From Acidobacteriota bacterium (lineage in GTDB: Bacteria > Acidobacteriota > Vicinamibacteria > Vicinamibacterales > UBA823), in NCBI GenBank assembly GCA_002720285.1, contig PBHT01000019.1, forward strand, positions 1 through 25,446: 25,446 bases of DNA. The letters are read 5' to 3'. The translations under genes were made by a program, and so were the position numbers. Numbering within the stretch: the first letter of the stretch is position 1; each line of letters opens with the position of its first letter. This document shows positions 16,342 to 24,253 of this stretch, one piece after another. The notes below the pieces were generated by a model. It was not told where the DNA came from. It saw nothing but the letters and a program-made list of their open reading frames with translations, and did not search any database.

Positions 16342-16605
16342 CTACTTTCCCTCAAACCACCCTGCATCAATATCGATGTAATTGGTCCATTGCTCAGGCA
16401 CCTCATCGTTTGCAAAGATCGCCTCAACTGGACAGGCCGGCACACAGGCACCACAGTCAATACACTCGTCCGGATGGATGTAGAGCTTGGTCTCCGCCTC
16501 GAACTCCGGTTCGTCTTTACGTGGGTGGATACAATCGACCGGACAGACGTCAACACACGCCGTGTCTTTCGTGCCGATGCAGGGTTCACAGATGGTATAG
16601 GCCAT
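16342..16605 (-). CDS. Ferredoxin, 7Fe/8Fe type
   Basis: The 87-residue protein has two Fe-S motifs. The first is built from Cys9, Cys17, Cys21 and Cys25 ([17 protein letters not shown]), with an extra Cys6; the second is [12 protein letters not shown] (Cys48, 51, 54, 58). The spacing and the start MAYTICEPC resemble the 7Fe ferredoxins of the FdxA group, where one cluster is [3Fe-4S]; which Cys bind which cluster needs structure. It is a soluble one- or two-electron carrier in the cytoplasm. ATG 16603-16605 has GGAGG 5 nt upstream. It heads the operon ferredoxin-nuoB-nuoI and could donate electrons to complex I or, speculatively, to the BoxB oxygenase nearby. Confidence 0.92.
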   Translation of the reverse strand: MAYTICEPCIGTKDTACVDVCPVDCIHPRKDEPEFEAETKLYIHPDECIDCGACVPACPVEAIFANDEVPEQWTNYIDIDAGWFEGK

Positions 16606-16622
16606 GACGTCCTCCGTAAATT

Positions 16623-16634
16623 GATCAGCTGATC
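16623..16634. promoter_or_regulatory. Palindrome GATCAGCTGATC over the ferredoxin promoter start site
   Basis: A perfect 12-bp palindrome that overlaps the -10 end (16632-16637) and the expected start of transcription of the ferredoxin promoter. The position suits a repressor binding site. No regulator gene is adjacent, so the binder is unknown. Confidence 0.4.
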
Positions 16635-16660
16635 GTACAGAACTCCTTGCTGAATTTCAA
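16632..16660 (-). promoter_or_regulatory. Sigma-70-type promoter for ferredoxin-nuoB-nuoI
   Basis: Read on the minus strand, TTGAAA (16655-16660, 5/6 to TTGACA) and TACGAT (16632-16637, 4/6 to TATAAT) are separated by exactly 17 bp. Transcription would start near 16625, about 20 bp before the ferredoxin ATG, with the GGAGG ribosome binding site in between. Confidence 0.6.
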
Positions 16661-16757
16661 CTACCCTATACCTATCGGCCAGAAGAAGAGTTTGAACTAG
16701 GCCTGATTTCGATCCTAGCTGTAGCACTAAACGAAATCGTCTGGCCAAGTTACAGCA

Positions 16758-17534
16758 TTACTTGCCAGTGAATTTGGGTTTCCGCTTCTCTAGAAATGCG
16801 GTCGTCCCTTCCTGTTTATCATCCGACTGATAGCAAAGCGCCTGCGCGAGCGTCTCAATGAGCAGTCCAGAATCGAGATCGACGCGTGCGGACGAATTAA
16901 TGACCAACTTCGCTAGTCGTGCCGCTAAGGGCCCATGACGGAGCACACGACCGGCAAGTTCCCTGGCCGTAGCATCAAGTTTGTCTGCTGGAACGACGGC
17001 GCTCACAAGTCCAATCGAAAGTGCCTGCCCGGCATCAATGATCTCTCCAGTCAGAATCAGATGTTTTGCGCGTCCCAGGCCAACGACCCTCGGTAGACGC
17101 TGAGTCGCTCCAGCACCGGGAATAATTCCCAATCCTAGCTCAGGCTGACCAAACATTGCCCCCTCTGAGGCAATCCGCAAATCACAGGCTAGGGCCAGCT
17201 CACACCCACCCCCGAGTGCGTATCCATTCACAGCAGCAATCGTCGGTCGTGGGAAACGCTCAACAGAAGAAAAAAAAGACGAATTAATCGCTGCCAAGCC
17301 CTCATCTCGAGTCCGAGTTCGAAGATCATTGATATCAGCACCAGAAACGAACGCTTGGTCACCAGCGCCGGTTAGAATTAGCGCACCGACAGTGTTGTCG
17401 GTTGCCAAATCTGCTAGCGCCGCCTCCCCTTCGCGCACAGTTTCGAGGTTTAGAGCATTTCGCACCTCGGGACGATCGAAAGTCAACTCCGCTACCCCGT
17501 CGTTCACTGACACGCGAATATTCTTGTAAGTCAT
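16758..17534 (-). CDS. Enoyl-CoA hydratase/isomerase (crotonase family)
   Basis: The 258-residue protein is a standard crotonase. The oxyanion-hole segment SGADINDL and the stretch GYALGGGCELALACDLRIA are present. Both catalytic glutamates of hydratases are conserved, one in GGGCEL and one in QPELGLGIIPGAGATQRLPR, so hydration of 2-enoyl-CoA to 3-hydroxyacyl-CoA is expected. It starts at ATG 17532-17534, 3 bp after the dehydrogenase stop, so the two genes form a beta-oxidation pair. Downstream of boxC and boxB on the same strand, it may process the C6 to C8 dicarboxyl or semialdehyde products of the box pathway; a general beta-oxidation role is equally possible. Confidence 0.93.
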   Translation of the reverse strand: MTYKNIRVSVNDGVAELTFDRPEVRNALNLETVREGEAALADLATDNTVGALILTGAGDQAFVSGADINDLRTRTRDEGLAAINSSFFSSVERFPRPTIAAVNGYALGGGCELALACDLRIASEGAMFGQPELGLGIIPGAGATQRLPRVVGLGRAKHLILTGEIIDAGQALSIGLVSAVVPADKLDATARELAGRVLRHGPLAARLAKLVINSSARVDLDSGLLIETLAQALCYQSDDKQEGTTAFLEKRKPKFTGK

Positions 17535-17537
17535 AAA

Positions 17538-18383
17538 TCAGTACTCGTAGACGCCTCTTCCCACCTTCTTACCAAGTCGACCGGCCTGAACATACTCAAC
17601 AAGTAAGGGACACGGACGATACTTCTCTCCGAGTTTGGCGTGCAGAAATTCCAGCACACTTAACCGAGTATCAAGCCCTACAAGATCCACCAACTCGAAG
17701 GGGCCCATTGGGTGATTCAATCCCAGTTTGAGCGCTTTGTCGATGTCACGAGCCGAAGCGATCCCTTGCTGCAACATGTAGAAAGCCTCATTGCCAATCA
17801 TCGCGTTAACACGACTGGTCACAAATCCCGGCGACTCTTTAATCCGCACGGTCTCCTTACCCATCTGTTTGGCGACTTCTTCAATTACGTCCATCGTTTC
17901 TGGTGCCGTTTCAAGGGCACAAACGACCTCAACAAGTTTCATCTTGTGGACCGGATTGAAGAAGTGCATCCCCGCCACCCGCTGCGCACGCGTGAGGGCA
18001 CTGGAGATTTCCGTAATACTTAGTGCCGACGTATTCGATGCTACGATGGCGTCGGCCGGAGCATGGCGCTCGACCTCCTGGAAAACCGATAACTTCAAGT
18101 CCATCCTCTCCGGGACAGCCTCAATGACCATGTCAACACCACTAAGGGCAGCCGAAAGGTCAGTAACAAAGTCGAGGCGAGCACGGGCAGACTCAAAGTC
18201 ATTCGGGCTTAGCTTGCCAAGCTCGACCGCCTTAGCCCCGATGGCATTAATCAGCGAACGGGAGCGCTCAAGCACCTCCTCTGAAACATCATATAGTCGG
18301 GTATCGAACCCACCCATTGCCGCCCCGTACGCAATACCGTGACCCATCGTTCCGGCACCGAGCACTACAATGGAACGGATCAT
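17538..18383 (-). CDS. 3-hydroxyacyl-CoA (3-hydroxybutyryl-CoA) dehydrogenase
   Basis: The 281-residue protein oxidises 3-hydroxyacyl-CoA to 3-oxoacyl-CoA using NAD+. The Rossmann motif VVLGAGTMGHGIA is at the N-terminus, followed by ASNTSALSIT and MHFFNPVHKMKLVEVV, which supply the catalytic His and Glu. The region where many homologues read GFxxNR is ESPGFVTSRVNAMIGN, a variant found in some family members. The frame is open upstream to 18437, but ATG 18381-18383 starts directly before the Rossmann strand (MIRSIVVLGAG), as in the family. It ends 3 bp before the crotonase gene. A 164-bp gap separates it from boxB, so it may have its own promoter. Confidence 0.94.
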   Translation of the reverse strand: MIRSIVVLGAGTMGHGIAYGAAMGGFDTRLYDVSEEVLERSRSLINAIGAKAVELGKLSPNDFESARARLDFVTDLSAALSGVDMVIEAVPERMDLKLSVFQEVERHAPADAIVASNTSALSITEISSALTRAQRVAGMHFFNPVHKMKLVEVVCALETAPETMDVIEEVAKQMGKETVRIKESPGFVTSRVNAMIGNEAFYMLQQGIASARDIDKALKLGLNHPMGPFELVDLVGLDTRLSVLEFLHAKLGEKYRPCPLLVEYVQAGRLGKKVGRGVYEY

Positions 18384-18547
18384 GAAAGACTCGCCAGACA
18401 GGTGAAGCGCTCGAGAATCGGAAACTCGGCGCACCAACTCAGTAAGGAATCCATATCGGGTGAACTAGGCCATGAACACAGCAACTTCGCTAAACCACAG
18501 CACGAAAGGATCCACGCTAGCGTATGGGAACGCCCTCGAACCGTCAG

Positions 18548-19969
18548 CTACGCCTCAGTCCGAACGTACTCGAAGTCAAGCGGCATCCGATTGATACCTC
18601 TACGAGGTGGAGCGATGTAATTGGCGAATACGCCAGGCTCGTAGATTGGCTCAACCATTAGGCTCTTCAGATAATCCTTGTCGGCCTGAACCGGCAACCA
18701 GTCAGCCCTACGCCGTTCCCACTCCTCTGCCGACACTGGGTTGCCTTTCGGGTCAAAGTAGAAATCCGAAAAAATCCCAATGCTTCGACCGAACTTCTTG
18801 TCGGGTAGGTAGAGGCGGTCGGAAAGACCATGCTGCTCCAAGAGCTTGTTCCAACGCTCAACGCCCGCTTGGCAATCGCCGACATACCAGTCGCGCAAAA
18901 CCTCATTCATTGCGTTACGCATAGGGACCTCGTGCTGGGAGAGCCGCCCGTCTTCATAAACCTCCATGTCAAAGACCGCATCCGTAATCTGATGGTCCTC
19001 GTAAGTCTCTTCCCGAGCCCTTCCCTTTAGCCCGTTGGCAAAATACGAAGCTGCGTTACTAGACACCTCGCTACCGTGAAGATCGAGACTCCGACTGAAC
19101 CAAAAATTGAGATGTCGTTGGATCATCTCCAAATCGATCCCGCCTTGTCGACGCACATCTTCTGCTAGGCCTTTGGATTCCTTCATTAGTTGACAGGTCC
19201 GTTCGAGAATACGGGAAATCCCGGTTTCACCAACGAACATATGATGAGCTTCCTCGGTGAGCATAAAACGCGTCGTTCGAGCCAGAGGATCAAGCGAGCT
19301 CTCTGACAGTGACATGAGCTGGGATTTGCCATCACGATCAGTGAACATCGTGAACATGAAAAAATCTAGCCAGTTGTCAATCGGTTCATTGAAGGCCTCA
19401 AGAATACGTGGCTTATCCTGATTCCCGCTCGTTCGCAGAAGTAACTCCTCGGCTTCGTCTCGCCCATCGCGTCCGAAGTACGAGTGCAGAAGATAAACCA
19501 TCGCCCACAAGTGACGCCCCTCCTCAACATTCACCTGAAACAGGTTACGCAAGTCGTAGAGACTCGGGCACTTCGCTCCGAGCTGCCGCTGTTGCTCCAC
19601 AGACGCTGGCTCAGTATCACCCTGGGTAACGATGAGGCGTCTGAGTTGGTTGCGAAACTCTCCTGGCACTTCGTGCCACACCGGCTTCCCAAATGAATCA
19701 CCGAAGCCAATCGTTCGGTTAGGCTCAGGGTCGGCAAGGAATATCCCCCAGCGGTAGTCGGGCAACTTTACTAACTCAAAATGTGCCCAGCCGTCTGAAT
19801 CGACACTGATCGCTGTCCGCAAATAGACCTGATGGTGGTTCTGGAATCCTTCTGGTCCCATGTCGCGCCACCATTCGAGATACTTCGGTTGCCAGTGTTC
19901 AAGCGCCCGTTGCAAACGCTTGTTATCAGCTAAGTCAACGTTGTTCGGAATACGTTCGGTCGAAATCAT
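18548..19969 (-). CDS. boxB: Benzoyl-CoA 2,3-epoxidase subunit BoxB
   Basis: The 473-residue protein is the di-iron oxygenase of aerobic benzoyl-CoA breakdown, adding O2 to form 2,3-epoxybenzoyl-CoA. The sequence has the family's full length and texture, including WQPKYLEWWRDMGPEGF, FQVNVEEGRHLWAMVYLLH and FMLTEEAHHMFVGETG. Likely iron ligands Glu120, Glu150, His153, Asp211, Glu240 and His243 are all present at numbering that agrees with the Azoarcus BoxB structure as I recall it. ATG 19967-19969 is the start. boxC ends 53 bp upstream on the same strand, so boxCB form an operon. The reductase BoxA, needed to supply electrons, is not in the window. Confidence 0.96.
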   Translation of the reverse strand: MISTERIPNNVDLADNKRLQRALEHWQPKYLEWWRDMGPEGFQNHHQVYLRTAISVDSDGWAHFELVKLPDYRWGIFLADPEPNRTIGFGDSFGKPVWHEVPGEFRNQLRRLIVTQGDTEPASVEQQRQLGAKCPSLYDLRNLFQVNVEEGRHLWAMVYLLHSYFGRDGRDEAEELLLRTSGNQDKPRILEAFNEPIDNWLDFFMFTMFTDRDGKSQLMSLSESSLDPLARTTRFMLTEEAHHMFVGETGISRILERTCQLMKESKGLAEDVRRQGGIDLEMIQRHLNFWFSRSLDLHGSEVSSNAASYFANGLKGRAREETYEDHQITDAVFDMEVYEDGRLSQHEVPMRNAMNEVLRDWYVGDCQAGVERWNKLLEQHGLSDRLYLPDKKFGRSIGIFSDFYFDPKGNPVSAEEWERRRADWLPVQADKDYLKSLMVEPIYEPGVFANYIAPPRRGINRMPLDFEYVRTEA

Positions 19970-20022
19970 GCGTGCATACCTCTCAACTGACTCCTATGAT
20001 CACCACCAGGAGAGCGACGAGT

Positions 20023-21678
20023 TTACGTTCGCCGCCAATCGAACTCCGGTCTACCTTCGACGCCGTATGTTTTTAACGCACCTCGTTCACCCACGGCGTT
20101 GGGACGTTGGAAAATCCAGTTCTGCCACGCTGATAAGCGACCAAAGATCTTCGTTTCAAGCGTTTCCGGACCAGCAAATCGTAGGTTCGCCTCCAAGCCG
20201 GTCAAAGCGTCAGGTGATAGCGATGCCCGGCCTTCAATCATCAGGCGTAGCTCATCATCCCAGTCCAATTCGTCCGGTGTGAATGAAACAAGCCCAGTCT
20301 GGAGTGCTGCATGTGGATCGATCGCTTCGCCGATAGCGAGGAGCTTCTCGACTTTGTCAGGCTCCCCAAGAAACCTCGTCTGTAAACGGGTTAAGCCCGT
20401 ACTCATCGGCAGCGCGCCGCCATTGAGCGCTGACATTGCAATTGCAGTCGGGCGATCAGGATCGTCGAGCATGAACGATTGATCTGCCGCTAACGCCAAC
20501 TCAAGAAGAGCCCCGGCAAAACATGAACCCGGCTCAATTAGCGCAACGAAGCTCTTAGCAGTCAGGTCGAGCCGCTTCAACGTGCGTTTCATGAAATGCA
20601 GAATCTCTCGAGCCAGCCAGTGGTCCCGATGGCTGTCAAGTGTCCGGTCGATAGCCAGGACAGCCTCTCGGTCACCCACGGTCCTCAAAACAACAACTCC
20701 GATCTCTGGTTCATTAAGGCGTAAATGCAACAGCGCTGCATCCACTTCTCGGAATGCACGTAATGGCCAGTACTGATCGCCGAGAGCTAGCATGGCCTGG
20801 GCATCACTTGGCTGTGGTCCGTCTGGCCCCCGTACCGTCAGGTCAGCAGTCCGTTTCATGCGATTCATCTCCACCGTAACCGTGGAGTACTCAAAACGAT
20901 CACCCGACCGCGTTAATTCCAGTGGTCCCAACGTAACACCAGGGCCTGAGGATGGACGATCCGATGAAGCCGAAAGGTCAGCCGCTCGTTGGGCCACCGA
21001 CTCATCAAACCGAGACCGCGAACAAACAGCATCGACGAAACGCCACTCAACGGCGCGTTTCCCACGTACACCCTCAACCAAGGTACTAAAGAAATCAGCA
21101 ATGTCACGCCGCACCTTCCGTTTATCGACAAGTCGCGTCAGACCACCCGTTCCAGGCAACACGCCCAACAACGGCGCTTCGGGTAAGCTCACTGCAGAGT
21201 TCCCATCATCAACTAGGAGGATTTCGTCGCACGCCAAAGCGAGCTCATAGCCACCACCCGCACAGATGCCGTTAATGGCAGCAAGAAACTTCAGTCCAGA
21301 ACACTGACTCGCGTCCTCAATCGCCAATCGCGTCTCATTGGTGAACTTACAGAAATTGACCTTAAAACCGTGCGGCGAGCTACCTAACATGAAAATGTTG
21401 GCACCTGCGCAGAAAACGCGCTCCTTCAGGCTGGTCACGACGACCGAATGCACTTCAGGATGCTCAAACCGAATACGCTGAATCGCGTCAGCCAGCTCAA
21501 TATCTACGCTGAGGTCGTACGAGTTGAGCTTCAGTTTGTAATTGGTTAATAGACCACCGTCCTCCTGGACGTCCATCGACAATGTGGCCACCGGCCCGTC
21601 GAACGTAAGCTTCCAGTGTCGATACCTATCTGGGTGCGTCTCGAACTGAACCTCGCGTTCTGAAAAATCCTGTGCCAT
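20023..21678 (-). CDS. boxC: 2,3-epoxybenzoyl-CoA dihydrolase BoxC
   Basis: The 551-residue protein opens the epoxidised ring of benzoyl-CoA, giving 3,4-dehydroadipyl-CoA semialdehyde and formate. It is a crotonase-fold enzyme of BoxC length: MAQDFSEREVQFETHPDRY, then VVTSLKERVFCAGANIFML, INGICAGGGYELALACDEIL and SLPEAPLLGVLPGTGGLTRL, with a second crotonase-like region near residues 320-500 (SFVALIEPGSCFAGALLELALAAD). The frame stays open to 21900, but ATG 21676-21678 gives the family N-terminus; starting further up would run through the opposite-strand OsmC gene. It is the first gene of boxC-boxB and lies head to head with that gene. Confidence 0.95.
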   Translation of the reverse strand: MAQDFSEREVQFETHPDRYRHWKLTFDGPVATLSMDVQEDGGLLTNYKLKLNSYDLSVDIELADAIQRIRFEHPEVHSVVVTSLKERVFCAGANIFMLGSSPHGFKVNFCKFTNETRLAIEDASQCSGLKFLAAINGICAGGGYELALACDEILLVDDGNSAVSLPEAPLLGVLPGTGGLTRLVDKRKVRRDIADFFSTLVEGVRGKRAVEWRFVDAVCSRSRFDESVAQRAADLSASSDRPSSGPGVTLGPLELTRSGDRFEYSTVTVEMNRMKRTADLTVRGPDGPQPSDAQAMLALGDQYWPLRAFREVDAALLHLRLNEPEIGVVVLRTVGDREAVLAIDRTLDSHRDHWLAREILHFMKRTLKRLDLTAKSFVALIEPGSCFAGALLELALAADQSFMLDDPDRPTAIAMSALNGGALPMSTGLTRLQTRFLGEPDKVEKLLAIGEAIDPHAALQTGLVSFTPDELDWDDELRLMIEGRASLSPDALTGLEANLRFAGPETLETKIFGRLSAWQNWIFQRPNAVGERGALKTYGVEGRPEFDWRRT

Positions 21679-21735
21679 TAACCACTCATTATGATGACCA
21701 TGGTTGAACTCGTCAAACATGAGGGACTGGCACGG

Positions 21736-21741
21736 TATAAT
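21736..21741 (+). promoter_or_regulatory. Candidate -10 box TATAAT for the tandem OsmC gene
   Basis: A perfect TATAAT lies in the boxC/OsmC divergent region, but the hexamer 17 bp upstream (TCAAAC) is a poor -35. Starting here would put the AGGAGGG ribosome binding site near the 5' end of a short leader and favour the ATG at 21769. Confidence 0.35.
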
Positions 21742-21768
21742 GCGCGACGCAAGGAGGGCAAAACGCCT

Positions 21769-22962
21769 ATGCCTCGACTTCAGGATTTCGAGACACCGTT
21801 GGTTTTTAAATTCGACGATCAGTCGCCCGCAGCAGCACTCGACGCACCCGACAATGCCCAACATTTTCGTGTTGACGTGCGCGCCCTCGAAGGAATGCAA
21901 AAGGAGGCAACCATCCGCCAGTCAGAGCGATCCGGTCAAGCGTGGCGGATGGTCTCTGACGAGGGGCCGTATCTGAATGGGACGGACCTGGCGCCTTTCC
22001 CACTGGCGTTCTTCGCTGCGGGACTGCACTTCTGCTATATGACTCAGCTTGTGCGCCTCTGCCGTAATCGTGGCATCGCGTTACGCGGGCTCAGGTCTGG
22101 ACAGGATACCCGATACACAATGACGGGTTCCGCGCTGAAGGGTGACATGACCGGCGCAGGCATCCCAGTCGATCTTGATGTCGCAATCGATGCTGAGCTC
22201 TCTCTGGAAGCTGCGGGCGAATTGGTCGCCAGAGCATTGGCCGAATCCCCTGGACACGCAGTGATGCGTGATCTCTTTAGGAACACCTTCGCACTCCAGC
22301 TGAATGGAGCCACGGTGAAACTCGCAGATCAGGAGCATTCCCCAAATGCCCTCTTTCCTGACCCGGTGAGAGGCTTCGATGCCATCCGACCTACAGCAAT
22401 GGGCCATTTCCATCCCAACATCATCACCAAAACCGAAACGGTCGAAGTGCAGCATGGTGTGACTGGCGGTGCAGGGTCGAGCTTAAAGGCAGAACAAAAG
22501 CGGACGCTGCACGTCCGCTCCGATGCCTGCCTTCTTGACAAAGATCTTTTGCAAACAGATATCCGTCTGTTTCAACCGCTCGGTAGCAGCTTCCGGTTCC
22601 TGTCAGATACCGGCACGGGTGACACCGCGCCACCTCCTTTGGCGTATCTGTCAGCCGGCATTGGGTTTTGTTACATGACACAACTTGGCCGTTACGCACA
22701 CATCACCAAGCAGAAATTGGAGTCGATGCGCATCGTCCAGACCAATGGCTATAAACAGTCCGGCACCGCTGGTCCTAATGCAGCGGCCACTGCCGTAGAT
22801 ACACACGTGTATATCACCGCCGACGAATCTGAGGACGTCGCACGAAAGTCAGTAAAAATGGGTGAACAGACCTGTTTCCTTCACGCCTCGATGCGTGAAG
22901 CTTACCCGACTGTCTTACGGGCAACACTCAACGGCAAACCGTTGCCCGTCCCTGCTGCCTGA
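21769..22962 (+). CDS. Tandem OsmC-like protein (two OsmC domains)
   Basis: The protein has two OsmC-like halves. Half one has FPLAFFAAGLHFCYMTQLVRL, half two PLAYLSAGIGFCYMTQLGRYA, so the core helix motif with its Cys is repeated. Only half two has a matching second Cys (EQTCFLHASMREA); half one has SPGHAVMRDL instead. OsmC/Ohr proteins reduce organic peroxides with such Cys pairs, so half two may be catalytic and half one structural; other roles for fused OsmC domains are possible. I chose ATG 21769 (397 aa), which has AGGAGGG 10 nt upstream and starts MPRLQDFETPLVF. An earlier in-frame ATG at 21691 adds 26 residues (423 aa) but lies only 12 bp from the boxC start. Head to head with boxC, and followed by the ligase, it probably serves the aromatic pathway. 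Confidence 0.8.
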   Translation: MPRLQDFETPLVFKFDDQSPAAALDAPDNAQHFRVDVRALEGMQKEATIRQSERSGQAWRMVSDEGPYLNGTDLAPFPLAFFAAGLHFCYMTQLVRLCRNRGIALRGLRSGQDTRYTMTGSALKGDMTGAGIPVDLDVAIDAELSLEAAGELVARALAESPGHAVMRDLFRNTFALQLNGATVKLADQEHSPNALFPDPVRGFDAIRPTAMGHFHPNIITKTETVEVQHGVTGGAGSSLKAEQKRTLHVRSDACLLDKDLLQTDIRLFQPLGSSFRFLSDTGTGDTAPPPLAYLSAGIGFCYMTQLGRYAHITKQKLESMRIVQTNGYKQSGTAGPNAAATAVDTHVYITADESEDVARKSVKMGEQTCFLHASMREAYPTVLRATLNGKPLPVPAA

Positions 22963-22975
22963 CAAAAACTTTGTA

Positions 22976-24250
22976 GTGAGCACAGTGCACAGAGCCAACC
23001 TGGAATCCGCACCGCCTGAGCAAACACGAGCGCGGCAGCTTGAACGGTTTAACCTGCTCCTGGATGAAATCTTGCCGCACAATCGCTTCTACGCGTCAAA
23101 GTTTAAGTCGTTGTCAGCACCGATCGACTGGCAGGGATTCGCTCAATTACCGTTCACAACGAAATCAGAACTTGTCGAAGATCAATCAGCCTTCCCGCCA
23201 CTCGGCACGATTGCGACCTATCCACGTGAACGCTACCTGACCTACCATCAGACTTCTGGTACGACTGGTCGACCACTTGTAGTACTCGATACCCCTGAGA
23301 GCTGGGACTGGTGGACGGAGTGCTGGCAATATATTTACCGAGCTGCTGGCGTGACCGACCGGGACCGATTATTCATGGCCTTTTCTTTTGGACCCTTCAT
23401 CGGATTCTGGGCAGCGCATACCGCCGCACTCAAACTCGGGGCCTTGGGTATCCCTGGTGGTGGTCTCGATTCGAAAGCACGCCTTCACCTAATGGCGAGT
23501 GCCGAAGCCACAGTGCTCTTGAGCACTCCGACCTACGCGTTACGCCTGGCTGAAGTGGCGCGTCAGGAAAACATCAACCTGTCAAGGCTAGGCGTACACA
23601 CAACGATCCACGCGGGCGAGCCGGGCGCTTCCCTGCCATCAGTACGCGGCCGGATCCAGCAGGCGTGGGGTGCGAAGTGTTTCGATCACGCCGGCGCGAC
23701 CGAGGTCGGCGCCTATGGATACACCTGCGACACTCAGACAGGACTACACGTGATCGAATCGGAATTTATTGCTGAAGTGCTTGACCCTCGGTCTGGGCAG
23801 ACCGTGTCGGAAGGTGGTATCGGGGAACTAGTGCTCACAAACTTGGGTCGCGTTGGATGGCCGGTGATCCGCTACCGGACAGGCGATCTCGTGCGGATGG
23901 GCGGATACGGTTGTCCGTGCGGTCGTACATTTCAGATGCTACCAGGTGGCCTGATCGGCAGGGCGGACGACCTCTTGGTCGTGCGTGGTATCAACATCTA
24001 TCCATCATCGATTGAAGCGATCATTAGGGAGTTTGAGGTGGACGAGTTCCGGATCGTGAGAACACGCCAGCAAGAAATGGATGAACTGATCATCGAGGTC
24101 GAGGCCTCAAGCGAGGTAGCCAACGCGCTTGCAGACGCCTTCTCACAGCGCCTCGCGGTCAGGATTGAGACTCGCACGGTGGCACCCGCTTCGTTACCGA
24201 GGTTTGAACTCAAGGCTAATCGGATCGTCGATAAAAGGCGTGATGTCTAG
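22976..24250 (+). CDS. Phenylacetate-CoA ligase family AMP-binding enzyme (candidate benzoate/aryl-CoA ligase)
   Basis: From GTG 22976 the protein has about 424 residues and the PaaK-type adenylating fold: the P-loop YHQTSGTTGRPLV, then MAFSFGPFIGFWAA, IHAGEPGASLP, DHAGATEVGAYGY, and the C-terminal RYRTGDLVRMGGYG with a Cys pair CPCGRTF and the lid start VVRGINIYPSSIEAII. It should activate an aromatic acid with ATP and CoA. In the context of boxB/boxC, benzoate or a related acid is the likely substrate, but the sequence alone does not fix it. The frame is open upstream to 22862, inside the OsmC gene; I chose the GTG 13 bp after the OsmC stop because the family N-terminus starts shortly after. 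No good ribosome binding site, so coupling to the OsmC stop is likely. Confidence 0.85.
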   Translation: MSTVHRANLESAPPEQTRARQLERFNLLLDEILPHNRFYASKFKSLSAPIDWQGFAQLPFTTKSELVEDQSAFPPLGTIATYPRERYLTYHQTSGTTGRPLVVLDTPESWDWWTECWQYIYRAAGVTDRDRLFMAFSFGPFIGFWAAHTAALKLGALGIPGGGLDSKARLHLMASAEATVLLSTPTYALRLAEVARQENINLSRLGVHTTIHAGEPGASLPSVRGRIQQAWGAKCFDHAGATEVGAYGYTCDTQTGLHVIESEFIAEVLDPRSGQTVSEGGIGELVLTNLGRVGWPVIRYRTGDLVRMGGYGCPCGRTFQMLPGGLIGRADDLLVVRGINIYPSSIEAIIREFEVDEFRIVRTRQQEMDELIIEVEASSEVANALADAFSQRLAVRIETRTVAPASLPRFELKANRIVDKRRDV

Positions 24251-24253
24251 AGG

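Noticed and set aside
21679..21900. Upstream extension of boxC to 21900
   Set aside because: It would run through the OsmC gene on the other strand; MAQDFSER at 21678 is the expected BoxC N-terminus.
22862..22975. Upstream extension of the PaaK-like ligase to an ATG at 22862
   Set aside because: It would overlap the OsmC gene by about 100 bp and adds sequence (MNRPVSFTPRCVKL) that does not resemble the family N-terminus.
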